From positions 1 to 13,321 of the forward strand of contig DKOG01000016.1 in the NCBI GenBank assembly GCA_002469915.1: DNA of 13,321 bases, in the 5' to 3' direction. Below, one piece after another: positions 6,532-13,321 of this stretch. The notes under the pieces are model-generated. The model ran no database searches, was not told the DNA's origin, and saw only the letters and a list, made by a program, of their open reading frames with translations. Numbering within the stretch: the stretch's first letter is position 1; each line of letters opens with the position of its first letter. A program made the translations under genes and the position numbers. This DNA comes from Bacteroidetes bacterium UBA7368. GTDB lineage: Bacteria; Bacteroidota; Rhodothermia; Rhodothermales; UBA10348.

Positions 6532-7122
6532 ATGGATTTTGTCCAGGTGGATATCATTGGTCTTTCAACGAGTCCGTCGAGCGGTGGTGCCTACGCACTC
6601 GTGCTCGGTGAAGTGGACGGCAATCGGCGCCTTCCCATCATTATCGGAGCCTTCGAAGCTCAGGCTATTGCATTGGAGCTGGAAAAAATCCAGCCCCCGC
6701 GACCAATGACGCATGATCTCATCCGAGACCTCTTGGAGAATGTAGCCGCCGAAGTAACCGATATTTTAATCGACGAGCTCAAAGAAGGCACCTTCTTCGC
6801 CAAAATTCGCTACACGTTTGCCGGGGCTGATGGCCAATTAGATTGTCGGCCCAGCGATGCCGTAGCTCTCGCTGTTCGCGTCGGAGCCTCTATTTTTGTG
6901 GCTTCGGAAGTTATTGATGAAGCCGGAATTCCAACGGAAGACGACAATGCACTGGCATCAGTCGAAGCACCTGCAGAGGAAGAGGCTAAACCAGCTCCTC
7001 CGGAGGAGCCCAAAAGTCAGCTTGAGGAATTAGAAGACAAACTTGAAAAAGCGATTGCTGACGAAGATTACGAAGTGGCTGCACAATTGCGTGACGAACT
7101 GTCCCGATTGAAGGGCGAATAA
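6532..7122 (+). CDS. Bifunctional nuclease (DUF151/BFN) domain protein with C-terminal UVR motif
   Basis: From ATG 6532 the product has 196 residues; the in-frame TTG at 6526 would add only two and is not preferred. Residues 1 to about 130 form the BFN/DUF151 domain, shown by RRLPIIIGAFEAQAIALEL (32-50), the 'PRPMTHDLI' turn (56-64) and LDCRPSDAVALAVR (103-116). An acidic, Pro/Ala-rich linker (about 138-162) leads to a UVR-type helical hairpin at 163-194 (LEELEDKLEKAIADEDYEVAAQLRDEL pattern), the motif that mediates UvrB-UvrC contact and also occurs in Clp-related adaptors. BFN proteins have been reported with DNase and RNase activity in plants and as small enzymes in Thermotoga; the bacterial role is not firmly known. 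The ATG lacks a Shine-Dalgarno. A UVR tail is common on this family in Bacteroidota and suggests a protein-interaction function. Confidence 0.87.
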   Translation: MDFVQVDIIGLSTSPSSGGAYALVLGEVDGNRRLPIIIGAFEAQAIALELEKIQPPRPMTHDLIRDLLENVAAEVTDILIDELKEGTFFAKIRYTFAGADGQLDCRPSDAVALAVRVGASIFVASEVIDEAGIPTEDDNALASVEAPAEEEAKPAPPEEPKSQLEELEDKLEKAIADEDYEVAAQLRDELSRLKGE

Positions 7123-7137
7123 AACTGATATTATCTT

Positions 7138-8751
7138 TTGAATAGGATTCCATTTTCCTCTTTTTCCTCTTTTTCTGACCTTTTTAAAGACTACACAGAA
7201 AATTTCGAAAAACTAGCGCCCTTTTTTGCTTCGGATTATCGGGATCCAGCCGCGCTTCAGAGTACGATTGAAAAGGTAGCCGCAAAGCACCCGGATCGTT
7301 CTGCTCTTATTGATGCCCTTTCATGTCAGGCTGAGTCGTTCGGCATTCTTGAAGCATCTGCCCCTCTCATTGAGAAGATCTCCAACCCAGAAAGCGTAGC
7401 GGTTGTCACTGGTCAGCAACTGGGACTTTTTGGTGGACCGCTGTACACGCTCTACAAGATCATCACCGCCATTCAACTGGCAGATCAAATTGAAACGTCT
7501 TCAGGGCGACCGGCCGTTCCCGTATTTTGGCTTGAAGGGGAAGATCATGACTTCGATGAAATTGCTGGAGCAGGATTCCTTCAAGGTGACGATGCAATCA
7601 AGGTTCGCTATACCCCCGAGGATACTGATTCGATCGAAACAGCTATTGGTCGACTAGTGATTAGTGGGGAAATTGAAGCTGCTCTTGAGCAATTGGAAGA
7701 AATCCTTCAGCCTACGGAGTTCAGCGGACCGCTAATGGATCTGATGCGCAAAGCGTATGCTCCAGGGCAGACCATGCTTCAGGCCTTCGTAACGGTCATG
7801 AACGCCATGCTCGGCGAAGGACGCGTTCTATATTTATCCCCAGATGATCCGGGGCTTAAAAAAATGGCCTCTCCCCTCTTCAAACGGGAGATTACTGACT
7901 TTGAGACCTCTTCGGGAAGATTGGGTTTTGTGAGTGAGCGTATCGAAGCTTTATACCACGCGCAGGTTCAAAGCCGCCCATTAAATCTGTTCATCCACGG
8001 TGATGAGCGGCGTACGTCTATCGACGTGTCTGACGCCGGATTCGTCACTCGTGATGGCCAAGCATTTTCCAAGGAAGAACTGCTGACTCTGCTTGAATCA
8101 GATCCTGGCGCTTTTAGCCCCAATGTCGTGATGCGTCCGCTTATGCAGGACACCGTGCTTCCGACCGCCATTTACGTTGCAGGCCCAGGGGAAGTGGCAT
8201 ATTTTGCACAATTCAAGCCATTATATGAATGGGCCAACATACCGATGCCCGTTATCTACCCACGAGCCAGCGTCACACTGTACGAAAAGCGGATCAGTAA
8301 AATTGTCGATAAGAACGCACTGACCCTTACGAATTTTGAGGAGCAACTAGATCGCCTCTTCCGGCAGGTTGTTTTGGACAACATGGAAAGCAATCCTGAG
8401 GATGACTTTAAGGCTGCGTCCAGGTTCTTACATCAGGCGATCAACGAGATCAAACCCGTGGTTGAAAAGGTGGATCGCTCCTTGGTAAAATCGGCAGATG
8501 CCACTCGAAACGCCCTCATGAAGGAATGGTCGCGGCTCCAAGATCGAGTGATAAAAGCAGAGCGCCAGCAGCACGATGTAGTCAAAAACCAACTGAACAG
8601 GGCCTCTTCAAACCTGTTTCCATTCGAAATTCCTCAGGAACGGGCTCTTTCGCCTGTATATTTCCTGAATAAGTACGGCCCGGAATTCGGGCAGAAATTG
8701 ATTAACACCCTTGATCTGGACACGACATCGCACCAGATCATCGAGCCCTGA
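7138..8751 (+). CDS. bshC: Bacillithiol biosynthesis cysteine-adding enzyme BshC
   Basis: BshC is the putative ligase that adds cysteine to GlcN-malate, the last step of bacillithiol synthesis. The 537-residue length is close to the Bacillus enzyme. Diagnostic stretches are VVTGQQLGLFGGPLYTLYK (89-107), PVFWLEGEDHDFDE (128-141) and MPVIYPRASVTLYEK (370-384); a helical, probably coiled-coil region follows at about 385-500, and the C-terminus is complete (SPVYFLNKYG). The start is taken as TTG 7138: an in-frame TGA lies at 7126-7128, no ATG or GTG is available before the conserved N-terminal 'YTENFEKLAPFF' segment, and the distance to that segment fits the family. It starts 15 bases after the BFN gene and ends 15 before leuS. 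The N-terminus includes an in-frame 9-base repeat (FSSFSSFS). Confidence 0.93.
   Translation: MNRIPFSSFSSFSDLFKDYTENFEKLAPFFASDYRDPAALQSTIEKVAAKHPDRSALIDALSCQAESFGILEASAPLIEKISNPESVAVVTGQQLGLFGGPLYTLYKIITAIQLADQIETSSGRPAVPVFWLEGEDHDFDEIAGAGFLQGDDAIKVRYTPEDTDSIETAIGRLVISGEIEAALEQLEEILQPTEFSGPLMDLMRKAYAPGQTMLQAFVTVMNAMLGEGRVLYLSPDDPGLKKMASPLFKREITDFETSSGRLGFVSERIEALYHAQVQSRPLNLFIHGDERRTSIDVSDAGFVTRDGQAFSKEELLTLLESDPGAFSPNVVMRPLMQDTVLPTAIYVAGPGEVAYFAQFKPLYEWANIPMPVIYPRASVTLYEKRISKIVDKNALTLTNFEEQLDRLFRQVVLDNMESNPEDDFKAASRFLHQAINEIKPVVEKVDRSLVKSADATRNALMKEWSRLQDRVIKAERQQHDVVKNQLNRASSNLFPFEIPQERALSPVYFLNKYGPEFGQKLINTLDLDTTSHQIIEP
7153..7176 (+). repeat. 9-base pyrimidine tandem repeat in the bshC N-terminus
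   Basis: Two full units of ttttcctct plus a partial third (ttttct) encode FSS-FSS-FS. The unit length is a multiple of three, so copy-number change would keep frame. All bases in the tract are C or T. Confidence 0.6.
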
Positions 8752-8766
8752 TTCACCACTTTTCCT

Positions 8767-11472
8767 ATGTCTGAATATCCTTTCCAGAACATTGAAACGA
8801 AATGGCAGGCGTTCTGGGAGTCGAATAAGACCTTCCGCACGCCGTCAGATGTAGACACGTCCAAGCCCAAATATTATGTGCTGGACATGTTTCCATATCC
8901 AAGTGGGGTAGGCCTACATGTAGGGCATCCTCTTGGGTATATCGCTACAGATATTGTATCGCGATACAAGCGTATGAATAACTTCAACGTGTTGCACCCC
9001 ATGGGTTTTGATGCGTTTGGACTTCCCGCCGAGCAGTTTGCTGTTGAACACGGGGTACACCCGCGGATTACAACAGAGAAGAATATCGACAACATGCTGA
9101 GGCAGCTAAAAGCCCTCGGACTGAGCTACGATTGGGATAGAAAACTCTCAACCACGGACGTCGATTATTACAAGTGGACACAGTGGATTTTCCTAAAGCT
9201 GTTCAACTCTTGGTATGATGAGGAGCAGGATAAGGCGCGCCCGATTGAGGAACTCGTTGAGATATTTGCCGATACCCGACCAGGCTGGAGTCTTCTAAGC
9301 ACCGCTGAAAAAGAACACGTGCTAGAGGGATACCGCCTTGCGTATCTGGCTGAAGTACCCGTGAACTGGTGCCCAGCGCTAGGCACGGTCCTAGCCAACG
9401 AGGAAGTCACCAATGAGGGACGCAGCGAGCGAGGCAACTATCCAGTCTATAAACGACCGCTCAAACAGTGGATGTTGCGCATCACCTCCTATGCGGACCG
9501 CCTTGAAGAGGATCTAGAAGACGTGAACTGGCCAGAGCCCGTCAAAATGATGCAGCGCAACTGGGTCGGCCGATCCGAAGGTGCGCATGTAGACTTTGTG
9601 GTTGAGGGTCAGGAAGACAAGCTTCGCGTTTTCACGACCCGGCCAGACACGTTATTTGGAGCAACCTATATGGTGCTTGCTCCTGAGCATGAGTTAGTTG
9701 ATGTCATTACGAAGAATGACCAAAAAGCGGCAGTAAAAGCGTACCGAAAAGAAGCATCCGGCAAAACAGATATCGATCGGATGTCTGAGTCTAAGACCAA
9801 AACCGGTGTATTTACGGGCTGTTATGCCATTAATCCGGCCGGCGGGTCACGCATTCCAATTTGGATAGCGGACTACGTACTGATGGGATACGGCACGGGC
9901 GCGATCATGGCTGTCCCTGCTCAGGATGAAAGAGATTGGGAGTTTGCCAAGGTCTTCGACCTGCCCATCGTGCGGACTGTTCAGCCTCCAGATGGATTCG
10001 ACGGAAAGGCCTATACGGGCGACGGACCAGCTATTAACTCTGAGTTTTTAGACGGACTGCGCATCGATGAAGCAAAGGCCCGCATGATCGACTGGCTCGA
10101 GGCAGAGAACCACGGAGAAGGCACGGTTACCTACAAACTGCGCGATTGGCTCTTTAGTCGTCAGCGGTATTGGGGTGAGCCATTTCCCATTTTGCGTGGC
10201 GAAGACGGCTCAGTACGAGCTGTAGCTGATGACGAGTTACCGGTTGAACTTCCACCGATGGAAGATTTTAAGCCTACAGCTAGTGATGATCCGGAAGCTC
10301 CTCCACGTCCGCCATTAAGTCGGGCCCCAGAGTCGTGGAGAGTCGTTGAAATAGACGGCGTGAAATACGAAAGAGAATTAAATACCATGCCTCAGTGGGC
10401 AGGGTCATGCTGGTACTATTTGCGATTCATCGACAATATGAACGATGAAGCATTTGCGGCCACCGATCAGGAAAAGTATTGGATGTCTCCCGCTGGAGTA
10501 GATCTGTATATCGGTGGCGTCGAACATGCGGTTCTGCATCTCCTGTACGCTCGGTTCTGGCACAAAGTCTTGTTTGATCTTGGGTATGTTTCTAGCGTTG
10601 AGCCTTTCGGGCGCCTCTTCAATCAGGGCTATATCCAGGCCTACGCCTACAGGGATGAGCGTGGTATTGCGGTTGAAGCCACCAAGGTGGTAAATCAGGA
10701 TGGTCGCCCTGCGATGGATGTGCAGGATCAGAAAGGACAAACCTACTTCTACGAAGGCCAACCGGTCTCACAGGAGTACGGCAAGATGGGCAAGAGCCTG
10801 AAGAATGCGGTGAGTCCTGACGAAATCAACGATCAGTACGGGTGCGATACCTTGCGTCTCTACGAGATGTACATGGGACCACTCGAAGCATCGAAACCCT
10901 GGAATACTCGTGACATCGTTGGGGTGAACCGGTTCCTAAGAAGAGTTTGGCGCAATTTCATTCAAGATGATACCGACGTTATTCTCGTTTCGGACGATCC
11001 CGCGACCGATGAGCAGATGCGACTGCTCCATAAAACGATTGCCCGGATGACATCGGACATGGAACGCATGTCCTTCAACACAGCTATTGCTGCGCTCATA
11101 GAATTCCTTTCAGGAATCGTATCGCTGGACACGATACCCCGTTCGATCGCCGAGCCCTTTATTTTGATGCTCGCCCCGCTTGCACCTCATATTTCAGAAG
11201 AAATTTGGCAGCGCATGGGTCACGAAGAGAGTTTGGCTTATGCGGAGTGGCCGGAAGTCGATGAAAAATGGCTCGTTCAGGATATGCTGAAACTGGTCGT
11301 TCAGGTGAACGGAAAAGTTCGAGGTACGATTGAGGTACCTGCCGATACGTCGAAGGAGGCCATTATTGAAGCGGGGCGTACCAATGAAAAGGTGATCCGC
11401 CATTTAGAGGGCAAAGAAATCCGAAGAGAGATCTATGTCCCTGGGCGCCTAATAAATATTGTAGTTGGATAA
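8767..11472 (+). CDS. leuS: Leucyl-tRNA synthetase (leucine--tRNA ligase)
   Basis: This class I cytoplasmic synthetase charges tRNA-Leu. The 901 residues include the HIGH signature as HVGH in YPSGVGLHVGHPLGY (44-58), the CP1 editing domain with TTRPDT (290-295) and YGTGAIMAVPAQDERDWEF, the WSPAG/DLYIGGVEHAVLHLLYAR segment, and a KMSKS equivalent reading KMGKS (673-677, followed by LKN). The anticodon-binding region follows, and the C-terminal domain is complete (VVQVNGKVRGTIEVP near the end). Two features set it apart from the E. coli type: a roughly 40-residue segment after the first catalytic part (ARPIEELVEIFADTRPGW) and a NQGYIQAYAYRDERG insert before KMGKS. From memory both resemble actinobacterial LeuRS. 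The start ATG 8767 lies directly before the family-typical YPFQNIETKWQ. It is closely flanked by bshC (15 bases) and bshB1 (22 bases). Confidence 0.96.
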   Translation: MSEYPFQNIETKWQAFWESNKTFRTPSDVDTSKPKYYVLDMFPYPSGVGLHVGHPLGYIATDIVSRYKRMNNFNVLHPMGFDAFGLPAEQFAVEHGVHPRITTEKNIDNMLRQLKALGLSYDWDRKLSTTDVDYYKWTQWIFLKLFNSWYDEEQDKARPIEELVEIFADTRPGWSLLSTAEKEHVLEGYRLAYLAEVPVNWCPALGTVLANEEVTNEGRSERGNYPVYKRPLKQWMLRITSYADRLEEDLEDVNWPEPVKMMQRNWVGRSEGAHVDFVVEGQEDKLRVFTTRPDTLFGATYMVLAPEHELVDVITKNDQKAAVKAYRKEASGKTDIDRMSESKTKTGVFTGCYAINPAGGSRIPIWIADYVLMGYGTGAIMAVPAQDERDWEFAKVFDLPIVRTVQPPDGFDGKAYTGDGPAINSEFLDGLRIDEAKARMIDWLEAENHGEGTVTYKLRDWLFSRQRYWGEPFPILRGEDGSVRAVADDELPVELPPMEDFKPTASDDPEAPPRPPLSRAPESWRVVEIDGVKYERELNTMPQWAGSCWYYLRFIDNMNDEAFAATDQEKYWMSPAGVDLYIGGVEHAVLHLLYARFWHKVLFDLGYVSSVEPFGRLFNQGYIQAYAYRDERGIAVEATKVVNQDGRPAMDVQDQKGQTYFYEGQPVSQEYGKMGKSLKNAVSPDEINDQYGCDTLRLYEMYMGPLEASKPWNTRDIVGVNRFLRRVWRNFIQDDTDVILVSDDPATDEQMRLLHKTIARMTSDMERMSFNTAIAALIEFLSGIVSLDTIPRSIAEPFILMLAPLAPHISEEIWQRMGHEESLAYAEWPEVDEKWLVQDMLKLVVQVNGKVRGTIEVPADTSKEAIIEAGRTNEKVIRHLEGKEIRREIYVPGRLINIVVG

Positions 11473-11494
11473 ACATTGCCGCCGGGGTCTATCT

Positions 11495-12262
11495 ATGAGT
11501 ACGCTACCCAAGTTTGATGTCCTCGCGTTTGGCTCCCATCCGGACGACGTGGAGCTTTGTGCCGGAGGCACGCTCGCAGGTATGGTCCGGCAGGGGTATC
11601 GAACAGGTATTGTGGACCTCACAGCCGGCGAACTAGGTTCAAGAGGAACGACAGAATTGCGGGCATCTGAGGCTGCCGAAGCTGCCCGCATATTGGGCGC
11701 GTCGCGACGCGTAAATCTAGGCATCCCGGATGGGCAGATTGATAACACGTCGGACAATCGATTAAAAGTAATCCGGGAATTACGCGCGACGCGCCCGGAC
11801 CTCATTCTCATTCCAGCTCCAGATTGTCGGCATCCTGACCACCCTGCGGGCGCCAGACTGGTGGCAGACGCCGTTTTTCAGTCCGGATTGGTAAAGATTG
11901 AATCGTTTGATGATGAGGGAGTGCAGCAAGACGTCTGGCGCCCGCACCACGTGCTGCACTACATGCAGAGTATCGAGTTTGTGCCCACACTCGTTGTGGA
12001 CGTATCCGAGACATGGGCCGATCGCACCCGCGCCGTTCAAGCCTTTTCCTCTCAGGTATTCAACCCAGATTATATAGCAGAAACAGACGAGCCGGAAACG
12101 TTCATTTCAAATCCGGCTTTCATGCAGTGGTGGGAAGCCCGAGCTAAAAACTTTGGATACCGCATTGGAGCTACCTACGGCGAGCCGTTCCTATACCGGC
12201 ATGGCCCCATGGGCACCGACGACCTGATTGGTATGCTCAAAAAACAAAAGCCGTTCCGGTAA
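11495..12262 (+). CDS. bshB1: Bacillithiol biosynthesis deacetylase BshB1
   Basis: This zinc-dependent LmbE/PIG-L-family hydrolase removes acetyl from GlcNAc-malate to give GlcN-malate, the step before BshC. From ATG 11495 it has 255 residues. Visible are DVLAFGSHPDDVEL (8-21) with zinc ligands H15 and D18, the TAGELGSRGT loop (43-52), LGIPDGQI (75-82), and DCRHPDHPA (110-118) with zinc ligand H116. The C-terminal IGATYGEPFLYRHGP segment (224-238) is characteristic of the BshB1 subgroup as opposed to MshB or other LmbE enzymes. A TTG ten codons upstream (11465) would overlap leuS and add residues outside the family pattern, so ATG is chosen. No strong Shine-Dalgarno is present. Its last codons overlap the terminator of the convergent gene. 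bshA must be elsewhere. Confidence 0.93.
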   Translation: MSTLPKFDVLAFGSHPDDVELCAGGTLAGMVRQGYRTGIVDLTAGELGSRGTTELRASEAAEAARILGASRRVNLGIPDGQIDNTSDNRLKVIRELRATRPDLILIPAPDCRHPDHPAGARLVADAVFQSGLVKIESFDDEGVQQDVWRPHHVLHYMQSIEFVPTLVVDVSETWADRTRAVQAFSSQVFNPDYIAETDEPETFISNPAFMQWWEARAKNFGYRIGATYGEPFLYRHGPMGTDDLIGMLKKQKPFR

Positions 12263-12277
12263 TTCCCGAAACGGCTT
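12238..12277 (-). terminator. Rho-independent terminator for the - strand gene, embedded in the bshB1 3' end
   Basis: Arms 12248-12255 (aagccgtt) and 12270-12277 (aacggctt) pair perfectly; after one C-A mismatch, cgg 12257-12259 pairs with ccg 12266-12268, leaving a six-base loop. Read on the - strand, the stem is followed by ttttgtttttt (12249 down to 12239). No T-tract follows on the + strand. The stem begins 22 bases past the - strand stop codon. Confidence 0.75.
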
Positions 12278-12299
12278 GCCATGTAGAGATGTGTTTAGG

Positions 12300-13076
12300 C
12301 TACCAGGTCAAGGTAACGCGATTAACGCCCATGTCCATTTCTGGTAGATACACCATCGTAGTTTCAGTTTCTTCGACCCAGACTACCGTGCCTTCGCCCC
12401 CGGCAATACGCAGATCTTTGTATTGATCGCGATCCCCACGAATTTCCAGCACAAGATCCCTTATCGGAGTCTCGCTGTCGTTGACTAGATCTAAATTCAT
12501 TTCGTCTTTTCCGAGCGCTGCAATGACGGGACGAATCTGATCCCGGTTTCGCCACCAGGTAATCGCTTCCGATGAAGTGACAATCCAAGCTCCTTCCTGT
12601 TTTGCCCGAACCAACGTAGATTCAAAATCGGCTGCCTGCAGTGATCGAGAGGCATACGTTTCTGGATAGTACGGAAGCACATAGTAGCCCCGCGCTTTCC
12701 TGACTATTTCGTAGGATTCCCTAAACGTCGGCGCAAAACCCTCGGAAATTGGGATAATCGACAAAGGATCAGGTAAGGCTTTGACTTCTGCAGCCGTCAT
12801 TGCTTCTGATGGCACTCCTTCTTGACCCGGAATAAATAGCGGCATGGCTTCATCTTCCGGTGGCATGAGGTCTTCGATTTCCAGACGCTCACGATAGTCT
12901 ACTCGGTCCCACCAATCGATAACACCGGGCGCAAGACTAGGCTGACCACCAAGTATTAGATAATCACCGCCAATGTCTTCCATCGCGCGAATCGTATTTC
13001 CATCAAAGAAACCAGCTGGAGGATATACTCCATGGATTTCCTGAACGCCAGGCTTCTGGCCGGTAACCGTCACCAA
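12300..13076 (-). CDS. C-terminal fragment of a NodB-fold (polysaccharide deacetylase-like) protein
   Basis: The frame gives 258 residues and ends at TAG (complement of 12300-12302). Residues 5-44 (TGQKPG..., GVYPPAGFFDGNT, ...DYLILGG) match the middle of a NodB barrel, where the usual motif is 'R.P.G'. Residues 125-185 (YYVLPYYPETYASRS and EGAWIVTSSEAITWWRNRDQI) match its last strands and the common 'WW..R' end. Residues 195-258 form an extra beta-rich tail. The first half of the domain, with the metal-binding TFDDG and HS/T..H motifs, is absent, and an in-frame TGA sits directly before the TTG at 13076. Two visible catalytic positions are also changed: Y in place of R in 'RPP.G', and LPYYPE where 'LH.H' is usual. 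This is therefore a 5'-truncated piece of a possibly non-catalytic, secreted protein. A + strand propeller fragment begins at the break. Confidence 0.6.
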   Translation of the reverse strand: MVTVTGQKPGVQEIHGVYPPAGFFDGNTIRAMEDIGGDYLILGGQPSLAPGVIDWWDRVDYRERLEIEDLMPPEDEAMPLFIPGQEGVPSEAMTAAEVKALPDPLSIIPISEGFAPTFRESYEIVRKARGYYVLPYYPETYASRSLQAADFESTLVRAKQEGAWIVTSSEAITWWRNRDQIRPVIAALGKDEMNLDLVNDSETPIRDLVLEIRGDRDQYKDLRIAGGEGTVVWVEETETTMVYLPEMDMGVNRVTLTW

Positions 13077-13321
13077 TCAATCCATTGTTGTACCTCCAGT
13101 GATTGGACGAGACCGAACTATTTTTGCAGCTGCGACAGATGGATATGTCTATGCCTATGATCCTGAAGGGGTACGTTTGTGGAAATCACAGGCTGATATC
13201 GGAAGTGTCATGGTAGGAATGGCTCTCGTTGAAAAGCAGCTAACCGTCAACTTACCCACAGGTGACGTTCGTACGACCACAGCCGTCGTCCTCTACGTTG
13301 TTTCCAATTACGGCCTATTAT
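13072..13321 (+). CDS. Fragment of a PQQ-type beta-propeller repeat protein (lacks start; runs off window end)
   Basis: The frame is open from 13045 to the last base; the recognisable protein starts at about 13072 (TNQSIVVPPVIGRDRTIF) and continues with TDGYVYAYDPEGVRLWK. That is the classic blade of PQQ/BamB-like propellers ('...dGrlyAldpdGslkW'). A second blade follows (VVLYVVSNYGLL) up to the window edge. No ATG, signal peptide or ribosome binding site precedes the first blade; upstream in the same frame is only a short stretch antisense to the deacetylase fragment, back to a TGA at 13042-13044. The gene therefore lacks its 5' end. Propellers of this type are usually exported, but nothing here shows the export signal. 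The blade assignment is confident; gene identity is not. Confidence 0.55.

Noticed and set aside
10405..10761. 118-codon - strand frame within leuS
   Set aside because: It is antisense to conserved LeuRS sequence up to the KMGKS region, with no start signal or recognisable product.
11449..11811. 120-codon - strand frame over the leuS/bshB1 boundary
   Set aside because: It is antisense to the zinc-binding part of bshB1, Arg/Ser-rich and without motifs.
12248..12277. Hairpin as a + strand terminator for leuS-bshB1
   Set aside because: No T-tract follows on the + strand; only the - strand has one.
1..13321. tRNA genes, CRISPR arrays, insertion sequences, integrase or toxin-antitoxin genes
   Set aside because: No gap is larger than 189 bases, no cloverleaf-like or spaced direct repeats were seen, and no reading frame has transposase, integrase or toxin features.

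Overview
The window reads as ordinary chromosome of a Gram-negative bacterium on the Bacteroidota / Rhodothermota / Balneolota side of the tree. This placement is inferred from gene content: a PUR-domain (DUF3276) protein, bacillithiol genes bshC and bshB1, a bifunctional-nuclease (DUF151) protein with a UVR tail, a SpoIIE-type phosphatase fused to a large membrane region, and a possible DUF4249-like secreted protein. Most start codons also lack a Shine-Dalgarno sequence, as is usual in that group. Base composition is moderate and looks even across the window. I saw no tRNA, rRNA, CRISPR array, insertion sequence or phage gene.

Layout: Positions 1-12262 are packed with + strand genes and have only short gaps (largest 189 bases). 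In order they are the 3' end of a probable secreted protein; recX; a multi-pass membrane PP2C/SpoIIE phosphatase whose stop codon overlaps the start of a purine nucleoside phosphorylase; a DUF3276/PUR nucleic-acid-binding protein; hisC; a DUF151-UVR protein; bshC; leuS; and bshB1. From about 12300 to 13076 a - strand reading frame encodes the C-terminal part of a polysaccharide-deacetylase-like (NodB fold) protein. A hairpin with a T-tract, lying inside the end of bshB1, would terminate it. From about 13072 to the window end a + strand frame encodes the first blades of a PQQ-type beta-propeller.

How the genes fit together: bshC and bshB1 supply two steps of bacillithiol synthesis (cysteine addition and GlcNAc-malate deacetylation) and flank leuS; the glycosyltransferase gene bshA is not in the window. 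RecX, the DUF151-UVR protein and bacillithiol all relate loosely to stress or DNA maintenance, but the cluster otherwise looks like a mixed housekeeping run. No toxin, defence or secretion cassette is present.

The most unusual spot is the junction near 13065-13085. Two unrelated gene fragments meet head to head there and each lacks its 5' part. This is either a real inversion/rearrangement or an inverted assembly/amplification chimera near a contig end. I found no convincing novel multi-gene system. The other points of interest are the sensor-like phosphatase architecture, short palindromes in front of the PUR-domain gene and hisC, and an actinobacterial-style LeuRS with a KMGKS signature.
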